Below are positions 44,585-53,273 of a stretch of DNA of 64,000 nt, piece after piece. A program made the translations under genes and the position numbers. The notes beneath the pieces are model-generated. The model searched no databases. It worked only from the letters and a program-made list of their open reading frames with translations, and was not told the origin of the DNA. Each line of letters opens with the position of its first letter. Positions within the stretch are counted from its first letter, which is position 1. Source of the stretch: Hyphococcus flavus (GTDB lineage Bacteria > Pseudomonadota > Alphaproteobacteria > Caulobacterales > Parvularculaceae); the NCBI RefSeq assembly GCF_028748065.1, contig NZ_CP118166.1, positions 1,689,501 through 1,753,500 on the forward strand, in the 5' to 3' direction.

Positions 44585-45910
44585 TTAAGCTCTCAGGCGA
44601 AGGCGCGTGGCGAAAAATCCATCCATGCCGCCCTTATCCGCCAGCATGGAGGGCAGGGTCCGCATATCCCCGTCTCGGGTGACAGCCTCGGCAAGGCCGC
44701 CGATTTCGTCCGCGGCGACAGGCAGGCGTTCAACTGATGAGTGGCGTGCGAGGGCTGCCTTGGCCTGTGCTTCACCTTCTTCCCGCTGCAGCGAGCAAAC
44801 GCAGTAGACGAGCATCCCGCCCGGCTTCAGCAAAGTGAGCGCATGATCGATCATCTTCGATTGCAGGTCGGCGAGGGCGGTCAGCGCTGTTTCGCCCTTG
44901 GACCAGGGAATGTCCGGGTGCCGGCGGATCGTCCCGGTAGCCGTGCATGGCGCGTCGAGAAGAATCGCATCAGCTTTTTCAGAAGGGCGGAAGCGGAGCG
45001 CGTCTTCTTCAACCAGTTCGGCTTTCATCTTTGTGCGCTCAAGATTCTCCTTCACGCGCTCAAGACGCGCGCCGGATTTATCAACGGCGACCACATGCGC
45101 GCCTGTGCTGGCGAGCTGCAGCGTTTTGCCGCCGGGCGCCGCGCAAAGGTCAATAACGCGTTTGCCGCTCACATCGCCGAGCAATTTTACCGGCAGGCTC
45201 GCCGCCGTATCCTGTACCCACCAGGCGCCCTCATCAAAGCCGTCAAGAGACGGCACATCGCTGGCTTTGGCTATGCGTAGCGAGCCGGTTGACAGAAGCT
45301 CCGCACCAAGACGGCTTGCCCAGTTGTTTGTATCTTCGCCTGATTTCAGGGTGATATCGAGAGGTGCAAATGAACGATGCGCTTCGGCCACGGCGCGGGT
45401 TTTAACGGGCCCAAGACTGCGTTCCCATGATCGCCACATCCATGACGGCGTATCGGTTCGCGCGGGAAGTTTCGCCAGCGCTTCCGGCCCCGCCTTGCCG
45501 ATCTTGCGTGCGAGCGCGTTGACGAGTTTTGCGTAGCCTGCCGTTTCGCGCCGTTCTGCGGCGAGATCGACGGATGTGGAAACCGCGGCGTGCGCCGGCG
45601 TTTCAAGGATCAAAAGCTGCGTTGCGGCGAGCCTCAGAATGTCCATCACCCGGGCTGATTTTTTGGGCAGTGGCCGGTCGAGAAAGGCTCCAATCACGTG
45701 ATCGATCGATCCGCGGCGGCGCAAGGTCTCGCTGACAAGGGCGCGGGCGAAGCCGCGATCAGGACCCTCAAGGCGCTCAAAACCCCGCGTACGGGCGATA
45801 GCATCATCCAGTGCCGCCCCTTCGCTGATGCGGTCAAGGATTTCGAGCGCGGCGCGGCGAGCGTCGAGTACGGGATTATCGGGAAATGGCTGTTCAGAGG
45901 ATTGGGGCAT
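44585..45910 (-). CDS. rsmB: 16S rRNA m5C967 methyltransferase
   Basis: A 441-residue protein: N-terminal NusB-like RNA-binding domain (AALEILDRI...RGFARALVSETLRRRGSID) and C-terminal SAM-dependent methyltransferase. The SAM site is VIDLCAAPGGKTLQLAS, the catalytic cysteine lies in LLDAPCTATGTIRRHPD and the second in LVYCVCSLQREEGE. Family typical RsmB/Fmu organisation. ATG at 45910 preferred; a TTG at 45952 is in frame. It lies between BI-1 and the secreted YbjN gene, divergent from the latter. Confidence 0.95.
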   Translation of the reverse strand: MPQSSEQPFPDNPVLDARRAALEILDRISEGAALDDAIARTRGFERLEGPDRGFARALVSETLRRRGSIDHVIGAFLDRPLPKKSARVMDILRLAATQLLILETPAHAAVSTSVDLAAERRETAGYAKLVNALARKIGKAGPEALAKLPARTDTPSWMWRSWERSLGPVKTRAVAEAHRSFAPLDITLKSGEDTNNWASRLGAELLSTGSLRIAKASDVPSLDGFDEGAWWVQDTAASLPVKLLGDVSGKRVIDLCAAPGGKTLQLASTGAHVVAVDKSGARLERVKENLERTKMKAELVEEDALRFRPSEKADAILLDAPCTATGTIRRHPDIPWSKGETALTALADLQSKMIDHALTLLKPGGMLVYCVCSLQREEGEAQAKAALARHSSVERLPVAADEIGGLAEAVTRDGDMRTLPSMLADKGGMDGFFATRLRLRA

Positions 45911-46063
45911 AGCGGCAGCGCTTAACCATGCCTGCCCTGCGATGTCACTCAAAAACGGCGAAAATTCGCCATTTTGGCCTGTGGGTGGCCGAATGGCGTA
46001 TTTTAACCTAATGTCCTTCAGCGGCTTGAGCCGCGTTTGTTTATCAGGGGTAAGTGAGGGGTC

Positions 46064-46792
46064 ATGAAACCGGTATCTCTATTTATTGGCGCCGCCGCAT
46101 TGGCGCTTGTTGGAAGCGTGAGCGCTGCGAATGCGCAAAATCAGATGGGATCGTCATCTGGTTCGGGAATCTCCAATCCGACAAACGTTGTTAAAAATTT
46201 CAGCGTCCAAACGGTAGGACCTGTCCTTAACGAGCTAGGCGTTTCATGGAGTGTCGAGCGGCTGGACAACGGCGCGCAATATATCATTGCTGCAGCCGGA
46301 TCGATGCCGTTTCTCATTCAGTTTAATGCGTGTCCAGAGGGCCAAAGCGGATGCGCTGGTCTTTTAACGACGGCGCTTTTTGATGTTGCAACGCCAAACG
46401 CCCAGACTGTACAGGCGTTCAACGCGCGTGCGCCGTTCGTTACGGCGGGTGTAGAGCAGGGCGTTACCTATATCAGCCGTTATGATATCGCGGATTACGG
46501 CATCCCTCGCGGCAATATCGCATCCTCGATCGCTAATTTTCTATGGAACGCCGACGCTTTCGCGCAGGAACTGGCGCAGTCGCACCAAACGGTAAGCCTT
46601 GACGGTTATGCGTCCGACCTTTCCGCCAAACATCTTAATCGTCAAGCGGTGGAAAATATGACTGGCGTAGCGGCTAAACCGTCGACACCGGTTGAATATC
46701 ACCAGTTTGGACTGGATGAAAAAATACAAATGATCCGTCTTTATGTTCAGGATACATCAGTTCCAAAAACAAAAATCGATAACGTCGATTAA
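46064..46792 (+). CDS. Secreted YbjN-domain protein
   Basis: A 242-residue exported protein, signal peptide ending around SAANAQ, then a YbjN domain: VGPVLNELGVSWSVERLDNG and FLIQFNACPEGQSGCAGLL (two cysteines), then SIANFLWNADAFAQELAQ. Same family as the gene at 20752-21441, though with low pairwise similarity. GTAAGTGAGGGG precedes the ATG. It has its own terminator. Role of exported YbjN proteins not established. Confidence 0.75.
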   Translation: MKPVSLFIGAAALALVGSVSAANAQNQMGSSSGSGISNPTNVVKNFSVQTVGPVLNELGVSWSVERLDNGAQYIIAAAGSMPFLIQFNACPEGQSGCAGLLTTALFDVATPNAQTVQAFNARAPFVTAGVEQGVTYISRYDIADYGIPRGNIASSIANFLWNADAFAQELAQSHQTVSLDGYASDLSAKHLNRQAVENMTGVAAKPSTPVEYHQFGLDEKIQMIRLYVQDTSVPKTKIDNVD

Positions 46793-46810
46793 CCTCTGAT
46801 TTACGATTAT

Positions 46811-46845
46811 AAAAAAAGAGCGCCTTTTCAGGCGCTCTTTTTTGT
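46811..46845 (+). terminator. Intrinsic terminator after secreted YbjN gene
   Basis: AAAAAAGAGCGCC pairs with GGCGCTCTTTTTT around a six-base loop, ending in a T-run. It separates the YbjN gene from the minor pilin pair. Confidence 0.92.
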
Positions 46846-46943
46846 TAACCTCGTTTCGAGATAAAACATTAACCGCAACTATCGTAACGCTTTCCATAAT
46901 GGTGAACGCAAACACATTCGCTTGTGTTTGAAGGGCGGTAGTA

Positions 46944-47504
46944 ATGCGACTGGCGAAATGCCGGAGCTTTGTCAGAAATAAAAAGGGGTCAACCGCGGTG
47001 GAATTCGCCATCGTGGCGCCGGTTTTCCTCGCGTTGGTTTTTTCGATCCTCGAGGCCGGGTGGTATTTTTTCGTGACCTCCTCCGTGGAGACGGCGACCA
47101 CAAATGCGGCGCGTTTGATCCGCACCGGACAGGCGCAATCCAGCGACATGTCGCGGGATGCATTCTTTAATGAAATCTGTCGGGTCGTCGATCAATTCGG
47201 CGCATGTGATGATAAGTTGACGATCGATATCTCAAGCTTTTCTTCATTTGGAGAATTAGCTGCGGACCTTTCCGATCCCGTTTGTCGCGATAAGGACGAT
47301 CCATCTATTGAGGGCGCGCAATTCGATAAAAACAGTTACGGGGGGCAGCGGGATATTGTTCGTGTCCGCGTTTGTTTTCTTTATAAGCCCATCAACCCAG
47401 GACTGGGGATGAACCTGCGGCAGACAGATCATGGCGGGCGGAAAATTATATCCGTGAATATTTTCCGGAACGAGCCATTCGGAGGCGCGCAGAATGATCA
47501 ATAA
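46944..47504 (+). CDS. tadE: TadE-like minor pilin / pilus assembly protein
   Basis: A 186-residue protein with the TadE-type hydrophobic N-terminal helix after a short basic leader: KKGSTAVEFAIVAPVFLALVFSILE. Prepilin-like cleavage by CpaA before the STAVEF-type motif is expected by analogy. Minor pilins of this kind take part in Flp pilus initiation or retraction. It overlaps the next gene by 11 bases. The pair is about 34 kb from the main operon. Five cysteines in the exported part (two spaced C-R-V-V-D-Q-F-G-A-C) may bond. Confidence 0.88.
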   Translation: MRLAKCRSFVRNKKGSTAVEFAIVAPVFLALVFSILEAGWYFFVTSSVETATTNAARLIRTGQAQSSDMSRDAFFNEICRVVDQFGACDDKLTIDISSFSSFGELAADLSDPVCRDKDDPSIEGAQFDKNSYGGQRDIVRVRVCFLYKPINPGLGMNLRQTDHGGRKIISVNIFRNEPFGGAQNDQ

Positions 47505-48063
47505 TATTCGCTGCTCTATTCGAACGCTTTTGCTTGACCGTGCCGGTGTCGCCGCAATGGAGTTTGCGCTCATCGCCCCAATACTGGTGGTATTGTTTTT
47601 CGGCGTTGTTGAAAGCGCCGACGCTCTTGCTCGAAGCCGTCAGGTGACGCTGGCTGCGAACACACTGGCTGATCTGGCAGCGCAAGAATCTGAAATTCAG
47701 ACATCAGATCTTGACGATCTTTTCGATGGCGTTGAACAGATCATGGAAACTGGCGGCGCACCGGCCAACGTCACTCTGGTCAGCGTCGGTGTTGACGCTG
47801 ACGGCGACCCTATCGTTTTGTGGAGCCGGAATAATTCAGGCGCCGCGCCATATGCAAGAGGCGCCGCCTATGCCGGCCTTCCTGCAACGGTGCTTATTGA
47901 TGATGGCGCATCAATCATCGTTAGTGAAATCGACTATAATTATACATCCAAGCTAACACAAAAGTTTGTAAAAACGATCCCATTCGAACGCATGGCGACG
48001 CGCTGGCCGCGCCGATCAATCCGTATACGGCTTTGTTCTTCCGCAGGATCGTGCCAATCGTAG
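47494..48063 (+). CDS. tadF: TadE/TadF-like minor pilin
   Basis: A 189-residue protein with a TadE-type N-terminal helix: DRAGVAAMEFALIAPILVVLFFGVVESADAL. The exported part carries VTLAANTLADLAAQESEI, typical of TadE/TadF minor pilins, and the end FERMATRWPRRSIRIRLC fits the basic C-terminus common in this family. It starts inside the tadE 3' end (11-bp overlap), so the two are translated together. No TadG-type long pilin is seen here. Confidence 0.85.
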   Translation: MINNIRCSIRTLLLDRAGVAAMEFALIAPILVVLFFGVVESADALARSRQVTLAANTLADLAAQESEIQTSDLDDLFDGVEQIMETGGAPANVTLVSVGVDADGDPIVLWSRNNSGAAPYARGAAYAGLPATVLIDDGASIIVSEIDYNYTSKLTQKFVKTIPFERMATRWPRRSIRIRLCSSAGSCQS

Positions 48064-48517
48064 GTGTCATTTTTCATTTGGTGACGCTTACTTTCTGGTG
48101 ACATAGTTCTATGCGATAACATCAAGAATTTAAGCTTGATCTCAGTAAATATATCTTGCTCGAAATTGTTCTAAAGTCTTGGCGCGCACATCGTTTCCAT
48201 CGTCGGTATATCGATTTCACCCAGGCAACCTGATAAAGTATGAGTTTGTTGATAATTCGCGTCACTGATTTGTATTGAACGTATAATGACTGGTAGCGGG
48301 ACGTTGGCGGGCCAATGACAATCCCGTTCAATTCTTCTGCAGGCGAGAGCGCCTCTGCAAGTTTTGAGGGGGCATTACGCCATTAGCTTTATATACCCTA
48401 CTGGCTTTTAGCCGGTTGTTGGCGCTTCCCTCTGGTTATTGCACGGCTTTGCAAAGAGAGCCGAAACGCGGCTTAGCCCTTATTGTATGCGAGTAGCGTG
48501 TAAGATGATTTCCGAAA
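48064..48517. other. 454-bp region without a gene
   Basis: Lies between the minor pilins and tRNA-Ala. It is more AT-rich than the neighbouring genes. The open frames here are short, with poor codon use and no ribosome sites. The sequence ACTGGCTTTTAGCCGGT near 48400 forms a weak hairpin but has no T-run. No promoter or RNA family could be assigned. Confidence 0.5.
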
Positions 48518-48593
<76 letters not shown>

Positions 48594-48689
48594 GAACTCA
48601 AAGCGCAACGTAATTGCTGACTCATGCCGGATATGGGATGCGGAACCTAGCGACGCCGCAAACGGTGTGCAAGTTGAAATTGTTCCGCC

Positions 48690-49124
48690 TTAATCGTCGT
48701 CGCCGCCTTTTTTAACAATCGCTGACACATCATCGTCGTCATCGTCGTCAAGCAGGCTGTCGTCGTCATCCTCGTCATCATCGTCGAGATCTACATCGAT
48801 ATCTTCAATGGCGGCGAGTTCATCATCATCGTCATCATCGTCGTCGTCGCTATCGTCGTCCATGGATGGGCGCCGGTTTGATTTGGCGGCTTTTTTCTCT
48901 TTTTCCGCCGCCTCAAGCGAGGTTTCTTTATCTGATTTTTTTTCTTCAGCCGCCGGTGTTTCGGTTTCCTCTTCGTCCTTGCGGGTCCGGCGAGGCTTCA
49001 ACAGAGGCTCTGGTACGAATTCATGGTCGCATTTCGGGCAATGCGCTGGTTCTTTATTGAGGTCATAAAAGCGTGCGCCGCAATCGGGGCAGTCGCGCTT
49101 TACGCCAAGTTCTGGTTTGCTCAT
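48690..49124 (-). CDS. TIGR02300 (FYDLN acid) family protein
   Basis: A 144-residue protein of the alphaproteobacterial FYDLN_acid family. The N-terminal part has two zinc-ligand pairs (CPDCGARFYDLN and CPKCDHEFVPE). The rest is charged: a lysine/glutamate stretch, then very long aspartate runs, ending GGDDD. The ATG at 49124 matches the family start (MSKPELGVKRDCP); the longer frame to 49205 is not needed. Divergent from aroA, in the usual family context. Function unknown; a metal- or nucleic-acid-related role is guesswork. Confidence 0.93.
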   Translation of the reverse strand: MSKPELGVKRDCPDCGARFYDLNKEPAHCPKCDHEFVPEPLLKPRRTRKDEEETETPAAEEKKSDKETSLEAAEKEKKAAKSNRRPSMDDDSDDDDDDDDDELAAIEDIDVDLDDDDEDDDDSLLDDDDDDDVSAIVKKGGDDD

Positions 49125-49210
49125 GGGCCGGCCGTCCGTAGAAAGAGTGCTTTGAAAGGCGTCCTGTTGCCACGGGCGAGGGCCGCTGTCAAAAGGAATA
49201 CCCATTTCTC

Positions 49211-50590
49211 ATGCAGGTTGCCGCAGGGATGACGTCACAACAAACAAAAGACGTAAGATCACGAGGCCAGGCCGGGGCTGTTTCTATGGTGAAAGGCAAT
49301 CCTCTATCTGGCGTCGTGCGCGCGCCTGGAGACAAGTCCATATCTCATAGGGCCTTGATTTTGGGGGCGCTTGCATCAGGCGAGACACAGATTACGGGTT
49401 TGCTTGAGGCTGATGACGTCTTGCGCACCGCTTCGGCCACGCGCGCGATTGGTGCGACGGTCGAGAAAGACGGAACGGGCGAGCATGCGGTGTGGCGTGC
49501 GTCCGGCGGTGATTGGCTCCCTCCATCGCGGCCGCTTTATTTTGGAAATTCCGGCACCGGCGTGCGTCTGGCGTTAGGAGCGGTGGCTGGCGCCGGCATT
49601 CACGCGACATTTGATGGGGACGTTTCCCTTCGTGGTCGCCCCATGGGACGAGTTCTGGAGCCGCTACGCATGATGGGGATCGAAGCCACGGCTCAGGACG
49701 GGCGTCTTCCGGTTGAGCTTCATGCTGGCCATGGCCTGAAATCAGTAAGCGTTAAGCTGGCGACGCCTTCAGCTCAGGTAAAATCGGCGATCCTGCTGGC
49801 GGCCCTCGGCGCCGAAGGGAAAACGCGCGTTCATGAGCCCGTGCTTTGCCGTGACCATACCGAACGGATGCTGTCTGCCTTTGGCGTATCTTTGACAATC
49901 ATACCTGATGACTGTGGTGGTAGATTTATTGAGATTGAAGGCAGACAAAAACTTCACGCCTGCAATATCTCTGTTCCGGGCGATCCTTCTTCTGCTGCTT
50001 TTCTGGCGGCTGCGGCGCTAATCGTTCCTCATTCCGATGTGACGGTGAAGGGCGTGTTGGTTAATCCGCTGCGTGCCGGCTTCTACGAAACGCTCAAGGA
50101 AATGGGCGCCGACATTTCATTTGAAAATGAGCGCGAGGCGAATGGCGAACGGCTTGCTGATATCCGCGCCAAACATTCAGTACTTCATGGGGTAGAGGTT
50201 CCCCCCGCACGCGCCGCATCGATGATCGACGAGTATCCGATCCTGGCTATCGTCGCGGCCTATGCGCAAGGGGAAACAATGATGAAAGGCCTTGAAGAAT
50301 TGCGGGTGAAAGAAAGCGATCGCATTGCATGCGTTGAGGCGGGTCTCGCAGCGAATGGCGCAGATGTCCGGAGCGGGCCTGACTGGTTGTGCGTCAAAGG
50401 GAGTAACGGTCTAAGCGGCGGTGCGAGGGTCAAGACCAGCCATGACCATCGTATAGCCATGAGTTTTCTGGTTGCGGGGCTTTCCAGCGAGAATCCCGTC
50501 GAGATCGATGACGCCTCCATGATCGCGACAAGCTTTCCGGAATTCTTTGATCTGATGCGTCAATTAGGCTGCAGTGTGTCCGGTGAGTGA
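49211..50590 (+). CDS. aroA: 3-phosphoshikimate 1-carboxyvinyltransferase (EPSP synthase)
   Basis: Shikimate-pathway enzyme of 459 residues joining shikimate-3-phosphate and PEP. Family motifs: [20 protein letters not shown] near residue 39, LYFGNSGTGVRLALGAVAG, PLRAGFYETLKEMGAD, EYPILAIVAAYA, EELRVKESDRI and HDHRIAMSFLVAGL. Start uncertain: ATG at 49211, with alternatives at 49229 and 49286 (MVKGNPLSG). The shared pathway product chorismate also feeds the pab genes at the left end of the window. Ahead of cmk and rpsA, as in many alphaproteobacteria. Confidence 0.96.
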   Translation: MQVAAGMTSQQTKDVRSRGQAGAVSMVKGNPLSGVVRAPGDKSISHRALILGALASGETQITGLLEADDVLRTASATRAIGATVEKDGTGEHAVWRASGGDWLPPSRPLYFGNSGTGVRLALGAVAGAGIHATFDGDVSLRGRPMGRVLEPLRMMGIEATAQDGRLPVELHAGHGLKSVSVKLATPSAQVKSAILLAALGAEGKTRVHEPVLCRDHTERMLSAFGVSLTIIPDDCGGRFIEIEGRQKLHACNISVPGDPSSAAFLAAAALIVPHSDVTVKGVLVNPLRAGFYETLKEMGADISFENEREANGERLADIRAKHSVLHGVEVPPARAASMIDEYPILAIVAAYAQGETMMKGLEELRVKESDRIACVEAGLAANGADVRSGPDWLCVKGSNGLSGGARVKTSHDHRIAMSFLVAGLSSENPVEIDDASMIATSFPEFFDLMRQLGCSVSGE

Positions 50591-50637
50591 TAGGCGCGCC
50601 TTGCCTAGACATGATTGTTGGGCATAAGTGACTGCCG

Positions 50638-51309
50638 ATGGATAAGGCGTCCGGGAACTCTTCAATTGTCGTCGCGCTCGACGGTCCTGCAGCCTCCGGC
50701 AAGGGGACCCTGGCGCGTCTCATTTCAGACCATTACGGGCTAGCCTACCTGGACACCGGCACATTGTATCGTGGTGTAGCCTGGCTGGTGATGCGCGAAG
50801 GCGGCGATCCGGCCGACCGGGAACGAGCTGCGGCGGCGGCGAGGGATTACGCCATCGAGAAGCTATCTGGCGCAGATATACGCACCAAGGAAGTCGGCGC
50901 GGCAGCGAGCGTGGTTGCGGCGAATTCTGAGGTTCGCGCAGCGCTATTGGACTTTCAGCGCCGCTTTGCCGAAACACCGCCGAAAAATGCTGTGGGCGCC
51001 GTTCTCGACGGGCGTGATATCGGGACGGTGGTCTGCCCGGATGCGACGGTGAAGTTCTTTGTCACCGCCAGCCCTAAAACGCGGGCGCACCGGCGCTGGC
51101 TTGAATTGATCGAAGCCCGGCCAGAGCTTCAGGAATCCGAGATATATCAAGATCTTCTGGAAAGGGACGCCCGTGACGCCGCCCGCGACGATGCGCCTAT
51201 GGCGGCTGCCCAGGACGCAGAGTTGCTAGATACGACTCATTTGTCTATAGACGCGGCCTTCGCGGCGGCGCGCCGCGTGATTGACGGCGTTTTCAGGCGC
51301 TGCGGCTAG
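50638..51309 (+). CDS. cmk: Cytidylate kinase
   Basis: P-loop kinase of 223 residues that phosphorylates CMP and dCMP. Motifs: VVALDGPAASGKGTLARLIS, YLDTGTLYRGVAWLV, then VLDGRDIGTVVCPDA and RDARDAARDDAPMAAAQDA, LLDTTHLSIDAA. The order aroA-cmk-rpsA is the common one. About 170 bp separate it from rpsA. Confidence 0.96.
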   Translation: MDKASGNSSIVVALDGPAASGKGTLARLISDHYGLAYLDTGTLYRGVAWLVMREGGDPADRERAAAAARDYAIEKLSGADIRTKEVGAAASVVAANSEVRAALLDFQRRFAETPPKNAVGAVLDGRDIGTVVCPDATVKFFVTASPKTRAHRRWLELIEARPELQESEIYQDLLERDARDAARDDAPMAAAQDAELLDTTHLSIDAAFAAARRVIDGVFRRCG

Positions 51310-51481
51310 ACTTTACCGGCCCCGCCGAATTTTTCAGGAAACGTGTTTTTTTGTCCGTCTATCCGGCAATCGCGCCGTCATAACTTTAACTCGGCTCAAT
51401 TGTCCGGGGACAACATCCCGGAAAGACCGCCGGATCAACCGGTTGGCATGAAAAAGCTGAATGACTGGAGACTAACTGCAC
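51310..51481 (+). promoter_or_regulatory. rpsA leader region with a palindrome
   Basis: The 172 bp before rpsA probably hold its promoter and an untranslated leader. TTGTCC-GG-GGACAA (51400-51413) is a perfect palindrome. A GGAG site lies about 11 bases before the GTG start. Leaders of rpsA are often targets of S1 autoregulation in other bacteria; that role here is inference. Confidence 0.35.
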
Positions 51482-53185
51482 GTGTCTGAAACCCTTAACC
51501 CGTCCCGCGACGATTTCGCGGAAATGCTAGAAGCCTCCCTTGTCGGCCGCCAGGATTTTGAAGAAACGGTCGTCAAAGGCAAAATTACCGCCATCGAAAA
51601 AGACGTCGCTGTGATCGATGTCGGCCTTAAAACAGAAGGCCGCGTGGCGCTGAAAGAATTCTCACAACCAGGAAAACCTGCTGACCTTAATGTCGGCGAC
51701 GAAGTTGAAGTCTTCGTTGAGCGCGTTGAAAACGCTAACGGCGAGGCTGTTATCAGCCGTGAAAAAGCCCGTCGCGAGGAAGCCTGGGATCGTCTTGAAA
51801 AGACTTATGAAAAAGGCGAACGCGTCGACGGTGAAATCTTCAACCGCGTGAAAGGCGGCTTCACGGTTGACCTTGGCGGCGCTGTTGCGTTCCTGCCGGG
51901 CAGCCAGGTCGATATTCGCCCTGTTCGCGATGCTGGCCCGCTCATGAATATTCCACAGCCGTTCCGCATTTTGAAAATGGACAAGCGCCGCGGCAATATC
52001 GTTGTTTCACGCCGCGCTATTCTCGAGGAAGATCGCGCTGAACAGCGTCAGGAAGTCGTCAAGGAACTGAACGAGGGTGATGAGCGCGATGGCGTCGTTA
52101 AGAACATCACCGAATACGGCGCATTCGTTGAGCTTGCGCCTGGCGTTGATGGTCTTCTGCACGTTACGGATATGTCGTGGTCACGCGTCAACCATCCGTC
52201 TGAAGTGTTGAACGTTAACGACACCGTTCGCGTAAAAATCATCAAGATCAACCCGGAAACCCACCGGATTTCACTCGGCATCAAGCAATTGACTCCGGAT
52301 CCGTGGGAAGGCGTTGCTGCGAAATATCCGCTTAGCGCCAAGTTTAGCGGCAAAGTCACAAATATCACCGACTATGGCGCGTTTGTTGAGCTTGAAGACG
52401 GCATCGAAGGTCTCGTCCACGTCTCTGAGATGAGTTGGGTGAAGAAGAACGTCCATCCGGGCAAAATTGTTTCGACCTCTCAAGAGGTTGAGGTGATGGT
52501 GCTTGAGGTTGACGAATCCAAGCGACGGATTTCACTTGGCCTGAAACAGTGCCTCGACAATCCATGGGAGCGTTTCGCTGAAGAGCATCCTATCGGTTCT
52601 ATGATTGAAGGTGAAATCAAGAACATCACTGAGTTCGGTCTGTTTGTCGGCCTGAACGAAGAGATGGACGGTATGGTTCACCTTTCTGATCTCGACTGGA
52701 ATCGCTCAGGCGAGGACGCAATTCAGGACTATGAAAAAGGTCAGACGGTTCAGGCGAAAGTGCTTGATGTTGATCCGGAAAAAGAACGCATTTCGCTTGG
52801 CGTCAAACAGGTTGGGTCTGATCCGATGGAAACTATCGGTGATATCCAGCGCGGCTCTGACGTAACTTGTACGGTAACGGCGATTGAAAGCGGCGGTATC
52901 GAAGTTCAGATCGGCGGCTCTGACGGGCCGAAAGCGTTTATCCGTAAGTCAGACCTTTCGAAGGACCGCAGCGAACAGCGGCCGGAACGGTTTGCTGTGG
53001 GCGACAAAATCGATGCGCGCGTGACGACGATCGATTCCAAAACACGACGCATCAATGTTTCCATCAAGGCGCGTGAAGTTGCTGAAGAAAAAGAAGCGGT
53101 TGCCCAGTTCGGCTCTGCCGATAGCGGCGCTTCGCTCGGTGACATTCTCGGTGCTGCACTGAAAGAAAACGAGAAAAAAGACTAA
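51482..53185 (+). CDS. rpsA: 30S ribosomal protein S1
   Basis: A 567-residue RNA-binding protein that helps mRNA bind to the 30S subunit. About six S1 domains are visible, recognisable by repeated blocks such as VVKNITEYGAFVELAPGVDGLLHVTD, KVTNITDYGAFVELEDGIEGLVHVSE and EIKNITEFGLFVGLNEEMDGMVHLSD. Each is followed by RISLGxKQ. GTG start; GGAG upstream. Two terminator hairpins follow, the first overlapping the stop codon. Confidence 0.97.
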   Translation: MSETLNPSRDDFAEMLEASLVGRQDFEETVVKGKITAIEKDVAVIDVGLKTEGRVALKEFSQPGKPADLNVGDEVEVFVERVENANGEAVISREKARREEAWDRLEKTYEKGERVDGEIFNRVKGGFTVDLGGAVAFLPGSQVDIRPVRDAGPLMNIPQPFRILKMDKRRGNIVVSRRAILEEDRAEQRQEVVKELNEGDERDGVVKNITEYGAFVELAPGVDGLLHVTDMSWSRVNHPSEVLNVNDTVRVKIIKINPETHRISLGIKQLTPDPWEGVAAKYPLSAKFSGKVTNITDYGAFVELEDGIEGLVHVSEMSWVKKNVHPGKIVSTSQEVEVMVLEVDESKRRISLGLKQCLDNPWERFAEEHPIGSMIEGEIKNITEFGLFVGLNEEMDGMVHLSDLDWNRSGEDAIQDYEKGQTVQAKVLDVDPEKERISLGVKQVGSDPMETIGDIQRGSDVTCTVTAIESGGIEVQIGGSDGPKAFIRKSDLSKDRSEQRPERFAVGDKIDARVTTIDSKTRRINVSIKAREVAEEKEAVAQFGSADSGASLGDILGAALKENEKKD

Positions 53186-53199
53186 GCCGTTAGTCTTTT
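53176..53199 (+). terminator. Terminator overlapping the rpsA stop codon
   Basis: AAAAGACTAA pairs with TTAGTCTTTT across a four-base GCCG loop, with T's at the end. The stem contains the rpsA TAA stop (53183-53185), so the hairpin lies partly inside the coding sequence. Confidence 0.75.
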
Positions 53200-53212
53200 C
53201 CGCTCTAAACTG

Positions 53213-53246
53213 GACCCTCAATGCCTCGCGTTGAGGGTCTTTTGTT
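53213..53246 (+). terminator. Second terminator after rpsA
   Basis: ACCCTCAA pairs with TTGAGGGT across a nine-base loop and is followed by CTTTTGTT. The second of two tandem terminators; it closes only about 30 bases before mutM, which therefore depends on read-through or a promoter inside this gap. Confidence 0.8.
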
Positions 53247-53273
53247 ATCCAAACGGTGAAAGGGCGTCCTCTA

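Noticed and set aside
48122-48331. 69-residue minus-strand frame in the gap before tRNA-Ala
   Set aside because: No ribosome site or recognisable domain; codon use poor.
53245-53253. TTATCCAAA as a DnaA box
   Set aside because: 8 of 9 match but single, and just before mutM; chance is likely.
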